NCBI GenBank assembly: GCA_038182865.1
Contig: CP116226.1
Location: 186,001 to 250,000 of the forward strand
Length of the DNA: 64,000 bases
Reading direction: 5' to 3'
DNA from: Microbacterium enclense
Lineage (GTDB): Bacteria; Actinomycetota; Actinomycetes; Actinomycetales; Microbacteriaceae
Below are positions 25,412 through 34,231 of the stretch, in pieces (the first letter of the stretch is position 1; the number at the start of each line of letters is the position of its first letter). The translations under genes were made by a program, and so were the position numbers. The notes under the pieces are model-generated. The model did no database searches and was not told where the DNA came from. It worked only from the letters and a program-made list of their open reading frames with translations.

Positions 25412-27340
25412 TCAGCCGTCGATGACGGCGACGAGCTCGTCGAGGAACGCAGCGAAGTCCGTGCCCCGGCGCACGATGCGCTGCACGCTGTCGCGCTCGC
25501 TGAAGACCTCGACGAACTGCTCGAACACCGTTTGAAACGCCTCGCGGTCGGCCTCGCTGAAGGCGACGAGCGCCACCACCTGCACGCGACCCTCCCCCCA
25601 CACGATCGACGGATCGGCGATGCCGATCGCGATGCGGGTCTGGGTCGCGGTCATTCCCATCGCGTGCGGCACGGCGAGCGCGTCGGTAAAGGCCGTCGAC
25701 GAGATGGCCTCGCGCTCGACGGCCCGGGTGACGTAGTCGTCGTCGATGACGCCCTGGCGGGTCAGCAGCGCACCCAGGTCGCGGATGACGCCGGCCTCGC
25801 CGTCGGCGGCATCCAGCCCCCGCACGAAGGCGTCCGGTGAGAAGTAGCGCTCGAGCTCGGCCCGCAGGCGCGCGAGGCGGCGACCGCGACGGACCCGACC
25901 GGCAGCGGCCTGGACGCGCTCGACGTCGGCGTCGGTGAGGAACGGCTGGATGCGGACGAACCGGTCGCCGGTGCGCGGCGGGTCGATCGTCGTGAGCACC
26001 AGATCGGTGTCGATGCCCTCCCACACGGGGTCGATGCGCGTCTCGACGCCCACGACCTCGATCGCCTGGCCCAGGGAGCGGTCGACGCTGGAACGCAGCA
26101 GTTCGTGCAGTTCGTAGTAGCCGGGGCAGACGATCGTCGCGGTGAGGAGCTGATCGGCGCGACGACTGCGCTCGAGACGTCCGCCGACGTGCATCGCGAC
26201 GTAGGCGATCTCGTCGTCGAGGATGGGGATGCCGAGCGACTCCTGCAGTCCGGTCGCGATGTAGACCGCGACTTCGAAGATCATCGGATACGTCGACTTC
26301 AGCGACCGCGTGAGGGGGTTTCGCGACCACGCCTGCTCGCGGGAGCGGTGCAGCAGGTTCTGCACGTGCAGCGCGAGTCGCAGGATGAAGTCCTCGTGAG
26401 CGATGTCGACGAGGAACTGGGACGCCGCGGCCTCGACGACCGCGCGGACGGCCGCCTCGACCTCGGGCGAGAGGCGGGCGCGCACATCGTCGGTCGCCGG
26501 GGCACCCGGGGCGACGATGCGCGTGAGCACCAGGGTCGCGAGGTGGCGGAGATCACCCTGGCCCAGCTGCACCCCGATGTGCTTGAGGGTGAGACGGTCC
26601 AGCAGTTCGGCGACCGCGGCGGTGGCCTCGGACACATCGGAGCCGGTCGAGCCGAGGGCGCGGTCCCGCGTGGTCCGGTCGGCAGCGATCGCGATGTGCA
26701 TCACGACGTCGCCGATACCGATCTCGTTGACGAAGTAGCCGAGGGCGCCGAGCTCGGCGACCAGTTCGGCTTTGAAGGGCCCGAACGCCCGCGCGCCGAC
26801 GGACCTCTCCCCGAGAGTGCGCCGCAGAGCGTCGAGGTCGAAGTGCCCGGCATCCATCTCGTCGTGCGCGAGCTTGGACAGCAGCCGGCGTTGCGCCACC
26901 TCGGTCCCCCGCAGGCGCGCGAGGGATGCCGAGCGCTCGAGGGTCAGCTCGGTCCCACCGAGCAGTCCGCGCACGCGCGAGAGATCGGCCTCCAGCGTCG
27001 CAGCGCTCACGTGCAACTCGTCAGCCGTCTCGAACACGTCGATGCCCTCGGCGGAATCCAGCAGGCGGCGCACGAGGGTGTGCAGGCGATCGCGCGGGGT
27101 CCCGGCATCCGATCCCCCGGTCGCACGCAGCGCGGCGGCGGCATCGCTGCCCGCCCGGTAGCCGAGCGGTCCCGACTCGATGGCCGCTCCCCCGGGGACA
27201 CGGGCATTGATCGCCGTGACGTAGGAGCGGACGCTGCGCGGGGTCACCCCGAGGGCGTCCGCCAGGGACGCGGCGGTCGACCACTCCCCGTCGCGCATCA
27301 GCAGCGCCAGCAGGCGGTCTTGGCGCGCTTTCGTCGTCAC
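25412..27340 (-). CDS. mtlR: PRD-containing transcriptional activator of the mannitol PTS (MtlR/BglG-like)
   Basis: 642 residues from GTG 27340, with GGAGGA six bases before it. Order of domains: N-terminal helix-turn-helix (LLALLMRDGEWSTAASLADA), a second Mga/HTH-like part (about 90-170), two PRD domains with His in VVMHIAIAADR and AYVAMHVGGRLE, an EIIB-like domain (TIVCPGYYELHELL), and a C-terminal EIIA domain with His559 in AVPHAMG. PTS phosphorylation of these residues tells the protein whether mannitol is being taken up. It lies divergent from the PTS genes and most likely activates the promoter at 27457-27485. The EIIB-like domain lacks the usual glycine-rich loop after its Cys. Confidence 0.88.
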   Translation of the reverse strand: MTTKARQDRLLALLMRDGEWSTAASLADALGVTPRSVRSYVTAINARVPGGAAIESGPLGYRAGSDAAAALRATGGSDAGTPRDRLHTLVRRLLDSAEGIDVFETADELHVSAATLEADLSRVRGLLGGTELTLERSASLARLRGTEVAQRRLLSKLAHDEMDAGHFDLDALRRTLGERSVGARAFGPFKAELVAELGALGYFVNEIGIGDVVMHIAIAADRTTRDRALGSTGSDVSEATAAVAELLDRLTLKHIGVQLGQGDLRHLATLVLTRIVAPGAPATDDVRARLSPEVEAAVRAVVEAAASQFLVDIAHEDFILRLALHVQNLLHRSREQAWSRNPLTRSLKSTYPMIFEVAVYIATGLQESLGIPILDDEIAYVAMHVGGRLERSRRADQLLTATIVCPGYYELHELLRSSVDRSLGQAIEVVGVETRIDPVWEGIDTDLVLTTIDPPRTGDRFVRIQPFLTDADVERVQAAAGRVRRGRRLARLRAELERYFSPDAFVRGLDAADGEAGVIRDLGALLTRQGVIDDDYVTRAVEREAISSTAFTDALAVPHAMGMTATQTRIAIGIADPSIVWGEGRVQVVALVAFSEADREAFQTVFEQFVEVFSERDSVQRIVRRGTDFAAFLDELVAVIDG

Positions 27341-27456
27341 GATCCGTCCTCCGCGCCGCGCCCGTGATGGCAGCGCTCCCTCCATCCAACCACGCGGCTC
27401 GGGGACGGGCGCGGGCCGACGGCATCCGTGTTCCGGGGGGTGGGAAACGAACCTGG

Positions 27457-27485
27457 TTGTCTGCTGGGAGTCGGTTCCCGACAAT
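27457..27485 (+). promoter_or_regulatory. Promoter of the mannitol PTS operon
   Basis: TTGTCT (27457-27462) and GACAAT (27480-27485) stand 17 nt apart, giving a start near 27492 and a short leader with AAGGAGG. TTGTC and GACAA also form an inverted repeat around the spacer, and GGGA/TCCC within it a smaller one, a possible site for the divergent MtlR. Confidence 0.5.
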
Positions 27486-27508
27486 CGAGAGGTAAGGAGG
27501 CGGGTTCG

Positions 27509-27835
27509 ATGAGGATCCTCGTGGTGTGCGGCGCGGGCGCGTCCAGCACGTTCGTGGCGCAACGCGTGCGCCGAGCGGCTCAGGACCGCGGCCTCGACTA
27601 TGCCGCCTCGGCAGGGACCGTACGCTCGCTTCCGATCGATCTCGACGCCTGCGACATCGTCCTCGTCGGCCCGCACCTCGCCGACGACCTCGAGAGGATC
27701 GAACGGGATGCCGGGACGCGCGGCGTCTCGGTGGTGCTGCTGCCCGAGGACGTGTTCGCCGATCGCGACGGCAGCCGCACGCTCGCCCTCGTCCACGAGG
27801 CGCTTCGCGCCCGCCACCCCGCCGACAGCGTCTGA
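27509..27835 (+). CDS. Orphan PTS EIIB-like protein (lactose/cellobiose type)
   Basis: 108 residues. MRILVVCGAGASSTFVAQRV shows the Cys8 P-loop typical of EIIB of the lactose/chitobiose class, followed by an alternating beta-alpha pattern (DIVLVGPHL, VSVVLLPEDVF). No EIIC or EIIA of the same class is nearby: the mannitol transporter downstream carries its own EIIB of another type. It may take a phosphate from a PTS protein and serve as a regulator, or belong to a transporter elsewhere. AAGGAGG lies 9 nt before the ATG. It is the first gene of the PTS transcript, ahead of HPr. Confidence 0.75.
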   Translation: MRILVVCGAGASSTFVAQRVRRAAQDRGLDYAASAGTVRSLPIDLDACDIVLVGPHLADDLERIERDAGTRGVSVVLLPEDVFADRDGSRTLALVHEALRARHPADSV

Positions 27836-27856
27836 CCCGCGAGAAGGACTCCGCTC

Positions 27857-28132
27857 ATGCCCCGAATCACTCGGACGGTCCGCATCGGATCGTCGCACGG
27901 CCTGCACGCTCGGCCCGCGAAGCTCTTCGCCCAGGCGGCCAAAGACGCCGGCATCCCCGTGACCATCGCCAAGGACTCCGGCGGCCCGGTCAACGCCGCG
28001 AGCATCCTCGGCATCATCGCCCTGGGCCTGGAGTACGGCGATTACGTCACTCTGACCGCCGACGGCGACAACGCCGAGGCCACCCTCGACCGCCTCAGCG
28101 AACTGCTGACCACCGACCACGACGCCGAGTAG
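27857..28132 (+). CDS. ptsH: PTS phosphocarrier protein HPr
   Basis: 91 residues. HPr takes phosphate from enzyme I on His17 (GLHARPA, 15-21) and gives it to the sugar-specific EIIA proteins. Ser49 in AASILGIIALG sits at the position of the regulatory Ser46 of Firmicutes HPr, though actinobacteria often lack HPr kinase. The rest (LEYGDYVTLTADGDNAEATL) fits the fold. It lies 21 nt after the orphan EIIB and 54 nt before enzyme I, in one transcript. GAGAAGGA precedes the start. Confidence 0.96.
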   Translation: MPRITRTVRIGSSHGLHARPAKLFAQAAKDAGIPVTIAKDSGGPVNAASILGIIALGLEYGDYVTLTADGDNAEATLDRLSELLTTDHDAE

Positions 28133-28186
28133 AGACGCCGCGTGAGAACGCCGGCCGAAGACGCCCAGCAAAGGAAGAACAGCACC

Positions 28187-29872
28187 ATGACGGAACTCCG
28201 TGGAGTCGGAATCGGACTGGGCGTCGCCCAGGGACTCATCGCGCGCATGGCCGAGCCCCTGCCCGCCCCGAAGGACGCGAAGAGCGAGCTGACGGTCGAC
28301 GAAGAGACCGCACGCGTACGCGAGGCCATCGGCGCCGTCGCCCGTGAGCTCGAGTCCCGGGGCGCACAGGCGGGGGGAGCCGCCCGTGACGTGCTCGAAG
28401 CCCAGGCGATGATCGCCGAGGACCCGACCCTCGAAGCCGAGGTCGACAGCCGTCTCGCCGCCGGCAAGACGGGCGAGTTCGCCGTGCACGACGCCTTCGC
28501 GTCGTTCCGCGAGCAGCTCGTCGCCCTGGGCGGGTATCTCGGCGAGCGCGCGGCCGACCTCGATGACGTCGCCCAGCGGGTCATTGCGCGTCTGCGCGGC
28601 GTCGCCGCCCCCGGCATCCCCGATCCCGGTCACCCGTTCGTGCTCGTCGCGAAAGACCTGGCCCCCGCCGACACGGCGCTGCTCGACCTCGACAAGGTCC
28701 TGGCCCTGGTGACCACCGAGGGCGGCCCCACCTCGCACACGGCGATCCTCGCCCGCGAGAAGTCGATCGTCGCGGTCGTGGGTGCCGCCGGCGCGAAGGA
28801 CCTCGCCGACGGTCAGACGGTGATCGTGGATGCCGCAGCCGGCGTCGTGACCGTCGACCCCAGCACCGACGACCTCGCCCGTGCCCAGAACCGCGCCGAC
28901 GCGCGCGCCGCCGCCGCGTCCGCTCCGATCACCGACGGAGCCCTCGCCGACGGCACCGCGGTCCCCCTGCTGGCCAACCTCGGCAAGCCGGGCGGCGCCG
29001 CCGAAGCCGTCGAGCTCGGCGCGGAGGGCGTCGGTCTGTTCCGCACCGAGTTCCTCTTCCTCAGCTCCAGCTCCGCGCCCACGGTCGAGGAGCAGCGCGC
29101 CGCGTACACCGAGCTGCTCAGCGCCTTCCCCGGCAAGAAGGTCGTCGTGCGCGTGCTCGACGCGGGTGCCGACAAGCCCCTGCCCTTCCTCAACGATGCC
29201 CACGAGGAGAACCCCGCACTGGGCCTCCGCGGCCTGCGCGCGCTCCGCGCGAGCGAGGACATCCTCCGCGAGCAGCTGACGGCGCTGGCCGAAGCGGATG
29301 CCGCGACGCGCAAGACCGCCGCCGGCCCGGCCGACCTGTGGGTGATGGCCCCGATGGTCTCCACCGTCGAGGAGACCCGGTACTTCACCGCGCTCGCGAA
29401 GGACTACGGCCTGAAGACGACCGGCGTGATGGTCGAGGTACCGTCGTCCGCCCTCCTCGCGGATCGCATCCTCGAGATCGCCGACTTCGCCTCGATCGGC
29501 ACGAACGACCTCACGCAGTACACGCTCGCCGCCGACCGGCTGCTCGGGTCGGTCGCGTCGTTCCAGGACCCGTGGCATCCGGCCGTCCTCCGCCTCATCC
29601 GCGAGGTCGGCGCCGCCGGACGAACCCACGGCAAGCCCGTCGGCATCTGCGGCGAGGCGGCGGCCGACCCGCTGCTCGCCGTCGTTCTCGTCGGACTCGG
29701 CGCCACCACGCTGTCGATGGCCCCTACGGCCCTCGCCGACGTGCGCGCCACCCTGCTCACCCACACCCTCGACGACGCGCGCCGCATCGCCGAAGCCGCC
29801 CTGGCGGCCGACGACGCGGCATCCGCTCGGGAGGCGGCCCAGGCCGCGTCCTCGAACACCGCGGCCGTCTGA
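28187..29872 (+). CDS. ptsI: PTS enzyme I (phosphoenolpyruvate-protein phosphotransferase)
   Basis: 561 residues. Enzyme I phosphorylates itself with PEP and passes the phosphate to HPr. The phospho-acceptor is His184 in GGPTSHTAILARE. The PEP-binding barrel shows VGLFRTEFLFL, VVRVLDAGADKPLPFL, ALGLRGLRALR, VMVEVPSSALLAD, FASIGTNDLTQYTLAADR and GKPVGICGEAAADPL with the active Cys. The start was set at 28187, preceded by AAAGGAAG, instead of the in-frame ATG 45 nt earlier, because the protein begins normally here (LRGVGIGLGVAQG). Confidence 0.97.
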   Translation: MTELRGVGIGLGVAQGLIARMAEPLPAPKDAKSELTVDEETARVREAIGAVARELESRGAQAGGAARDVLEAQAMIAEDPTLEAEVDSRLAAGKTGEFAVHDAFASFREQLVALGGYLGERAADLDDVAQRVIARLRGVAAPGIPDPGHPFVLVAKDLAPADTALLDLDKVLALVTTEGGPTSHTAILAREKSIVAVVGAAGAKDLADGQTVIVDAAAGVVTVDPSTDDLARAQNRADARAAAASAPITDGALADGTAVPLLANLGKPGGAAEAVELGAEGVGLFRTEFLFLSSSSAPTVEEQRAAYTELLSAFPGKKVVVRVLDAGADKPLPFLNDAHEENPALGLRGLRALRASEDILREQLTALAEADAATRKTAAGPADLWVMAPMVSTVEETRYFTALAKDYGLKTTGVMVEVPSSALLADRILEIADFASIGTNDLTQYTLAADRLLGSVASFQDPWHPAVLRLIREVGAAGRTHGKPVGICGEAAADPLLAVVLVGLGATTLSMAPTALADVRATLLTHTLDDARRIAEAALAADDAASAREAAQAASSNTAAV

Positions 29873-29928
29873 GCCGCTTCCCCCCACCCGCGCGGCGCAT
29901 GCCGCGCCCACACCAAGGAGACACCGCA

Positions 29929-31596
29929 ATGACGACGACGTCACCCACCAAGCAGCCGGGAGGAGCGCGAATCGCCGTACAGCGATTCGGCACGTTCCTC
30001 TCCGGCATGATCATGCCGAACATCGCGGCATTCATCGCATGGGGTTTCATCACCATGCTCTTCATCCCGGCCGGATTCTTCGGGTCGGCCAGCCCCTTCG
30101 GGCCGGCCTGGCACTGGGCCCCGGTCGCCGACATCATCGGCGGCGGCGGCGACGCGGCCACCATCGGCTGGCCCGGCGCCATGACCGCCCTCACCGAGGG
30201 TGACAACGGCACCTACCAGGGCTACGTCGGCCTGGTGAGCGTCATGATCACCTACCTGCTGCCGCTGCTCATCGCCAACACCGGTGGACGCATCGTCTAC
30301 GGGGCACGCGGTGGCGTGGTCGGAACGATCGCCGTCATGGGCGTCATCGTCGGCACGAACATCCCCATGTTCCTCGGCGCGATGATCATGGGCCCCCTCG
30401 CGGCCTGGATCACCAAGCAGATGGACAAGCTGTGGGACGGCAAGATCCGCCCCGGCTTCGAGATGCTCGTGAACAACTTCTCGGCGGGCATCCTCGGCAT
30501 GATCCTCGCGATCGTCGGCTTCTTCGCCTTCGGTCCGGTCTTCCTCGGCATCAGCGCTTTCCTGGGCGGGATCGTCGCGTTCCTCGTGCAGTTCAACCTG
30601 CTCCCGGTGCTGTCGATCATCGTCGAGCCCGCCAAGGTGCTGTTCCTCAACAACGCCATCAACCACGGTGTGTTCACCCCGCTCGGCATCGAGCAGGCGG
30701 CCGAGTCGGGCAAGTCGATCCTGTTCCTCATCGAGGCGAACCCCGGCCCCGGCCTGGGTCTGCTGCTCGCCTTCACGTTCTTCGGGATCGGCGCGGCCAA
30801 GGCCTCGGCCCCGGGCGCGATCATCATCCAGTTCTTCGGTGGCATCCACGAGATCTACTTCCCGTACGCCCTCGCCAAGCCCATGACGATCCTCGCGCTG
30901 ATCGCCGGTGGCGCCTCGGGTGTGGCCGTGAACATGATCTTCGGCGGCGGCCTGGCGTTCCCCGCGGCTCCCGGCAGCATCATCGCCGTGACCGCTGCGG
31001 CCGCCGGTGGTGGCGTCGGAAACGTCCTGGTGGTCTACCTCTCGGTGCTCGTCGCCGCGGTCGTGACCTTCCTCGTGGCCGGCATCATCCTCCGCGCGTC
31101 GCGCAAGCGCGACCAGGACGCCGAGGGCGACAGCTTCGCCGCGGCCATCGACCAGACGGCCGCGAACAAGGGCAAGGAGTCCTCGACCCTCGGTGCGCTG
31201 CGCACCCGCGCCGCTGGCACGACCGGATCGGGCACCACCGAGTCGGCCGACCGCGATGTCGACGGCGCCCTGGGCGGCCTCGACGGCGCCGTCGCCACGA
31301 AGCAGCTGAACACCATCGTGTTCGCCTGCGACGCCGGCATGGGCTCCTCCGCCATGGGCGCCAGCGTCCTGCGCAACAAGATCAAGAAGGCCGGTATCGA
31401 GGGGGTCACGGTCACCAACCAGGCCATCGCGAACCTCGACGGCTCCGCCGACCTGATCATCACGCAGAACCAGCTCACCGACCGCGCCAAGGCGCAGTCG
31501 CCCGACGCCGTGCACGTCTCGGTGGACAACTTCATGAACTCGCCGAAGTACGACGAGGTCGTCGAGATGGTCCGCACCCAGCACGAAGCGAAGTAA
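29929..31596 (+). CDS. mtlA: Mannitol-specific PTS EIICB component
   Basis: 555 residues. The EIIC domain (about 15-375) has the mannitol-type signatures MPNIAAFIAWGFIT, LLPLLIANTGGRIVYGARGG, LNNAINHGVFTPLG and GGIHEIYFPYALAKP. A flexible linker rich in Gly, Thr and Asp (about 395-455) leads to the EIIB domain, where Cys467 in FACDAGMGSSAMGAS carries phosphate. It imports mannitol and releases mannitol 1-phosphate. EIIA is a separate protein encoded 104 nt downstream. AAGGAG lies 9 nt before the ATG. A strong hairpin follows the stop codon. Confidence 0.96.
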   Translation: MTTTSPTKQPGGARIAVQRFGTFLSGMIMPNIAAFIAWGFITMLFIPAGFFGSASPFGPAWHWAPVADIIGGGGDAATIGWPGAMTALTEGDNGTYQGYVGLVSVMITYLLPLLIANTGGRIVYGARGGVVGTIAVMGVIVGTNIPMFLGAMIMGPLAAWITKQMDKLWDGKIRPGFEMLVNNFSAGILGMILAIVGFFAFGPVFLGISAFLGGIVAFLVQFNLLPVLSIIVEPAKVLFLNNAINHGVFTPLGIEQAAESGKSILFLIEANPGPGLGLLLAFTFFGIGAAKASAPGAIIIQFFGGIHEIYFPYALAKPMTILALIAGGASGVAVNMIFGGGLAFPAAPGSIIAVTAAAAGGGVGNVLVVYLSVLVAAVVTFLVAGIILRASRKRDQDAEGDSFAAAIDQTAANKGKESSTLGALRTRAAGTTGSGTTESADRDVDGALGGLDGAVATKQLNTIVFACDAGMGSSAMGASVLRNKIKKAGIEGVTVTNQAIANLDGSADLIITQNQLTDRAKAQSPDAVHVSVDNFMNSPKYDEVVEMVRTQHEAK

Positions 31597-31605
31597 TCCC
31601 CTAGC

Positions 31606-31642
31606 ACGCCAGGGGCCGGAGCGTCAGCCCGGCCCCTGGCGT
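31606..31642 (+). terminator. Strong hairpin between mtlA and mtlF
   Basis: ACGCCAGGGGCCGG (31606-31619) pairs perfectly with CCGGCCCCTGGCGT (31629-31642), loop 9 nt, 9 nt after the mtlA stop. No T run follows. It may end part of the transcripts or protect the upstream mRNA. Confidence 0.65.
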
Positions 31643-31700
31643 CTTCCCGTCCGGCCCGTGTTTTGCGAGGCTGGACAGCACGACGAGAAAGGCGAGAACC

Positions 31701-32138
31701 ATGTCAGACGTCCTCCGCATCGAATCCGTCCGCATCCACCCCGGGAGTGCCACCCGCGAGGAGGCGATGAAAGAGGCCGCCGACCTGCTGCAGGCCACCG
31801 GCGCCGTCACCTCCGAATACTTCGCCGCCATGCAGCAGCGGGAGGAGACCGTGTCGACCTACATGGGCAATGAGCTCGCGATCCCCCACGGCACCAACGA
31901 GACCAAGCAGGCCATCCTCACCTCGGGACTGTCGGTCGTCCGCTACGACGGCGGCGTCGACTGGGGCGGGGAACCCGTGACCTTCGTGATCGGTATCGCC
32001 GGCAAGGGTGACGAGCACCTCGAGATCCTGTCGCAGATCGCGATCCTCTTCTCCGAAGAAGACGACGTCGCGCGCCTGAAGGCCGCCTCCTCCCCCGAGG
32101 AGCTCTTCGAAGCCCTCTCCGGGTCCGTCAACGCATGA
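31701..32138 (+). CDS. mtlF: Mannitol-specific PTS EIIA component
   Basis: 145 residues. His63 in LAIPHGTNE is the phosphorylation site that takes phosphate from HPr and gives it to the EIIB domain of MtlA. REETVSTYMGNELA just before it and VIGIAGKGDEHLEILSQIA after it are typical of the mannitol/fructose EIIA family. GAGAAAGGCGAGAA precedes the ATG. The last codons overlap the mtlD start (ATGA), so the two proteins are made from one message. The hairpin between mtlA and this gene could set their ratio. Confidence 0.95.
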   Translation: MSDVLRIESVRIHPGSATREEAMKEAADLLQATGAVTSEYFAAMQQREETVSTYMGNELAIPHGTNETKQAILTSGLSVVRYDGGVDWGGEPVTFVIGIAGKGDEHLEILSQIAILFSEEDDVARLKAASSPEELFEALSGSVNA

Positions 32139-33286
32139 AGGCCGTCCACTTCGGCGCCGGCAACATCGGCCGGGGCTTCGTCGGTCTCCTTCTGCACGAG
32201 GGCGGCTACGACCTCGTCTTCTCCGACGTCTCGGCGGCCCTGGTCGCGGCGATCAACGCCGCCTCGAGCTACACCGTGCACGAGGTCGGCGAGGGCGGCG
32301 TCGACAAGGAGGTCACCGGCTTCCGCGCGATCGACAGCTCCGTGGATGCCGAGGCTCTGATCGACGAGATCGCCACGGCCGACGTGGTCACCACCGCCGT
32401 GGGTCCGACCATCCTGAAGTTCGTCGCCCCGCACATCGTCGCGGGGCTCGCCCTGCGCGACCCTGCCCTCGCTCCGCTGCAGATCATGGCGTGCGAGAAC
32501 GCGATCGGCGCGACCGACCAGCTGCGCGAGCACGTCATCGAGCTCGCCGGCGAGTCATGGGACGCCCTCGCCGCGCGTGCCGTCTTCGCGAACACCGCCG
32601 TCGACCGCATCGTGCCGGCGCAGTCCGGTGGCGGGGTGGACGTCACGGTGGAACCGTTCTACGAATGGGCGATCGAGCGCGGACCCTTCGGCGACACCCC
32701 GCCCCACATCCCCGGGGCGCACTTCGTCGACGACCTCGAGCCGTACATCGAGCGCAAGCTCTTCACGGTCAACACCGGGCACGCGACCACGGCGTACTTC
32801 GGTGCGCAGGCCGGGATCGACCGCATCTCGGACGCGCTCGCCGACACGGCGATCGCGGCGAAGGTCGAAGCGGCGCTCGAGGAGACCAGCGCCCTGCTGG
32901 TGCAGAAGCACGAACTCAACGCCGGAGTGCAGGGCGAGTACCGCGCGACGATCCTGCGTCGTTTCCGCAACCCCGCTCTGCCCGACACCGTCTGGCGCGT
33001 GGGTCGGCAGCCGCTGCGCAAGCTCTCCCGTCACGAACGTTTCGTGGGTCCGGCCGCCGAGGCGATCGAGCGCGATCTTCCCGTCGACGCGCTCGTCGCC
33101 GCGATGGCCGCCGCCCTGGAGTTCTCGGATGCCGAGGACGCCCAGGCCGTCGACCTGCAGCGCATGCTGCGCGAACTCGACGCAGAGGCGTTCACCGCAG
33201 AGGTGACCGGTCTGGAGCCGGAGCACCCGCTGTCCACGCGCGTCGTCGACATCGTCGCGGCACGGCAGGCGGCGCTGGGCGCCTGA
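32135..33286 (+). CDS. mtlD: Mannitol-1-phosphate 5-dehydrogenase
   Basis: 383 residues, the normal size. It oxidises mannitol 1-phosphate to fructose 6-phosphate with NAD+, the step after PTS uptake. The NAD-binding loop is VHFGAGNIGRGFVG at 4-17. The catalytic region ERKLFTVNTGHATTAYFG with the conserved Lys and His is near 205-225, and RFRNPALPDTVWRVGRQPLRKL forms part of the substrate site. The ATG overlaps the mtlF stop by four bases. A GC-rich hairpin at 33307-33344 follows and probably ends the operon. Confidence 0.96.
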   Translation: MKAVHFGAGNIGRGFVGLLLHEGGYDLVFSDVSAALVAAINAASSYTVHEVGEGGVDKEVTGFRAIDSSVDAEALIDEIATADVVTTAVGPTILKFVAPHIVAGLALRDPALAPLQIMACENAIGATDQLREHVIELAGESWDALAARAVFANTAVDRIVPAQSGGGVDVTVEPFYEWAIERGPFGDTPPHIPGAHFVDDLEPYIERKLFTVNTGHATTAYFGAQAGIDRISDALADTAIAAKVEAALEETSALLVQKHELNAGVQGEYRATILRRFRNPALPDTVWRVGRQPLRKLSRHERFVGPAAEAIERDLPVDALVAAMAAALEFSDAEDAQAVDLQRMLRELDAEAFTAEVTGLEPEHPLSTRVVDIVAARQAALGA

Positions 33287-33306
33287 AGCCCGCCCCGCGG
33301 AAACCC

Positions 33307-33344
33307 CGCCGCCGACGTGTCGCCCCGTGCGCGCGTCGGCGGCG
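33307..33344 (+). terminator. Hairpin after mtlD
   Basis: CGCCGCCGACG (33307-33317) pairs with CGTCGGCGGCG (33334-33344), loop 16 nt. It begins 20 nt after the mtlD stop and overlaps the first of two 36-bp repeats. Confidence 0.55.
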
Positions 33345-33413
33345 GCGTTTCGCGCGCGGGGGCCGTCCGCCGGTGCACGCGTCGGCGGCGGCATTTCGCG
33401 CGCGGGGGCCGTC
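33332..33413. repeat. Two 36-bp direct repeats, 46-bp period
   Basis: 33332-33367 and 33378-33413 differ at one base (CGTTTCG against CATTTCG). They lie between mtlD and the hydrolase promoter. No coding frame of interest. Confidence 0.8.
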
Positions 33414-33436
33414 GCGGTGACGCCGGTGGGCGGGGA

Positions 33437-33442
33437 TACGCT
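33437..33442 (+). promoter_or_regulatory. -10 box TACGCT of the alpha/beta hydrolase gene
   Basis: Ends 6 nt before GTG 33449. Confidence 0.6.
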
Positions 33443-33448
33443 CGAGAC

Positions 33449-34231
33449 GTGACCGACCGCGAGCCCCCCGCCGACTCCTCTCCCTCGCGCGTCCCCCGTC
33501 GTCGGCGACGGTGGCTGCGCTGGATCCTCGGCGGCCTCGGCGCTCTCGTGGTGGTGCTGGTCGGCGGCATCCTGATCTACAGCCAGGTCGGCGTGATGGG
33601 CGCCGAACCCGGTCCCCTGGCCGAGGCCGAGGCGAATCCCGGTCTGACGATCACCGACGACGGCGCGGGCATCGTCCTCTCGCCCGCCGCAGGCAAAACC
33701 GGCCAGGGGCTGGTGTTCATCCCCGGAGCCAAGGTCGCCGCAGACGGGTACATCGCGACCTTCGCGGACACGGTCGTCGACGACGGCATCACTGTCGTCA
33801 TCACGCGCCCGTGGCTCAACCTCGCCTTCTTCGATCCGCGGCCGCTCTCGACGTTCACCGACCTCGCCCCCGACGTGACGGCCTGGGCCGTCGGCGGACA
33901 CTCCCTCGGCGGCGTCCGCGCCTGCCAGCTGGCCACCGACGCCGACGCACTCGTGCTCTTCGCCTCCTACTGTGCGAACGACCTGTCGGCATCCGGCATC
34001 CCCGTCCTCAGCTTGTCCGGCTCCGAAGACGGGCTCAGCACTGCGCAGAAGATCGCGGATGCCAAGGGCGAACTCCCCCCGGACGCCACCTTCGTGGAGA
34101 TCCCCGGTGCCTCCCACGCCTCCTTCGGCGCGTACGGACCCCAGCCCGGCGACGGCACCCCGACGGCGGACCCGGCCGAGGTCGACCGCGTGATCGCCGA
34201 GCAGCTCGCCGGCTTCCTCCCGCGTCCGTAG
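33449..34231 (+). CDS. Membrane-anchored alpha/beta hydrolase
   Basis: 260 residues from GTG 33449, which follows TACGCT by 6 nt. A positively charged N-terminus (SRVPRRRRRWLRW) and one hydrophobic helix (about 25-46) anchor it; the rest would be outside the cell. VGGHSLGGVRACQLA carries the nucleophile Ser in G-x-S-x-G; LSGSEDGL has the acid, and GASHASFGAYG the His. The order nucleophile, Asp, His fits alpha/beta hydrolases. Substrate unknown, perhaps an ester or envelope lipid. It stands alone between the mannitol operon and the repeat region. Confidence 0.8.
   Translation: MTDREPPADSSPSRVPRRRRRWLRWILGGLGALVVVLVGGILIYSQVGVMGAEPGPLAEAEANPGLTITDDGAGIVLSPAAGKTGQGLVFIPGAKVAADGYIATFADTVVDDGITVVITRPWLNLAFFDPRPLSTFTDLAPDVTAWAVGGHSLGGVRACQLATDADALVLFASYCANDLSASGIPVLSLSGSEDGLSTAQKIADAKGELPPDATFVEIPGASHASFGAYGPQPGDGTPTADPAEVDRVIAEQLAGFLPRP

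Noticed and set aside
25412..29944. Minus-strand open frame of 1510 codons
   Set aside because: Only its last 642 codons (from 27340) are the MtlR gene. The rest runs antisense to HPr and enzyme I and is low-complexity Arg/Gly/Asp-rich, a shadow of GC-rich codon positions.
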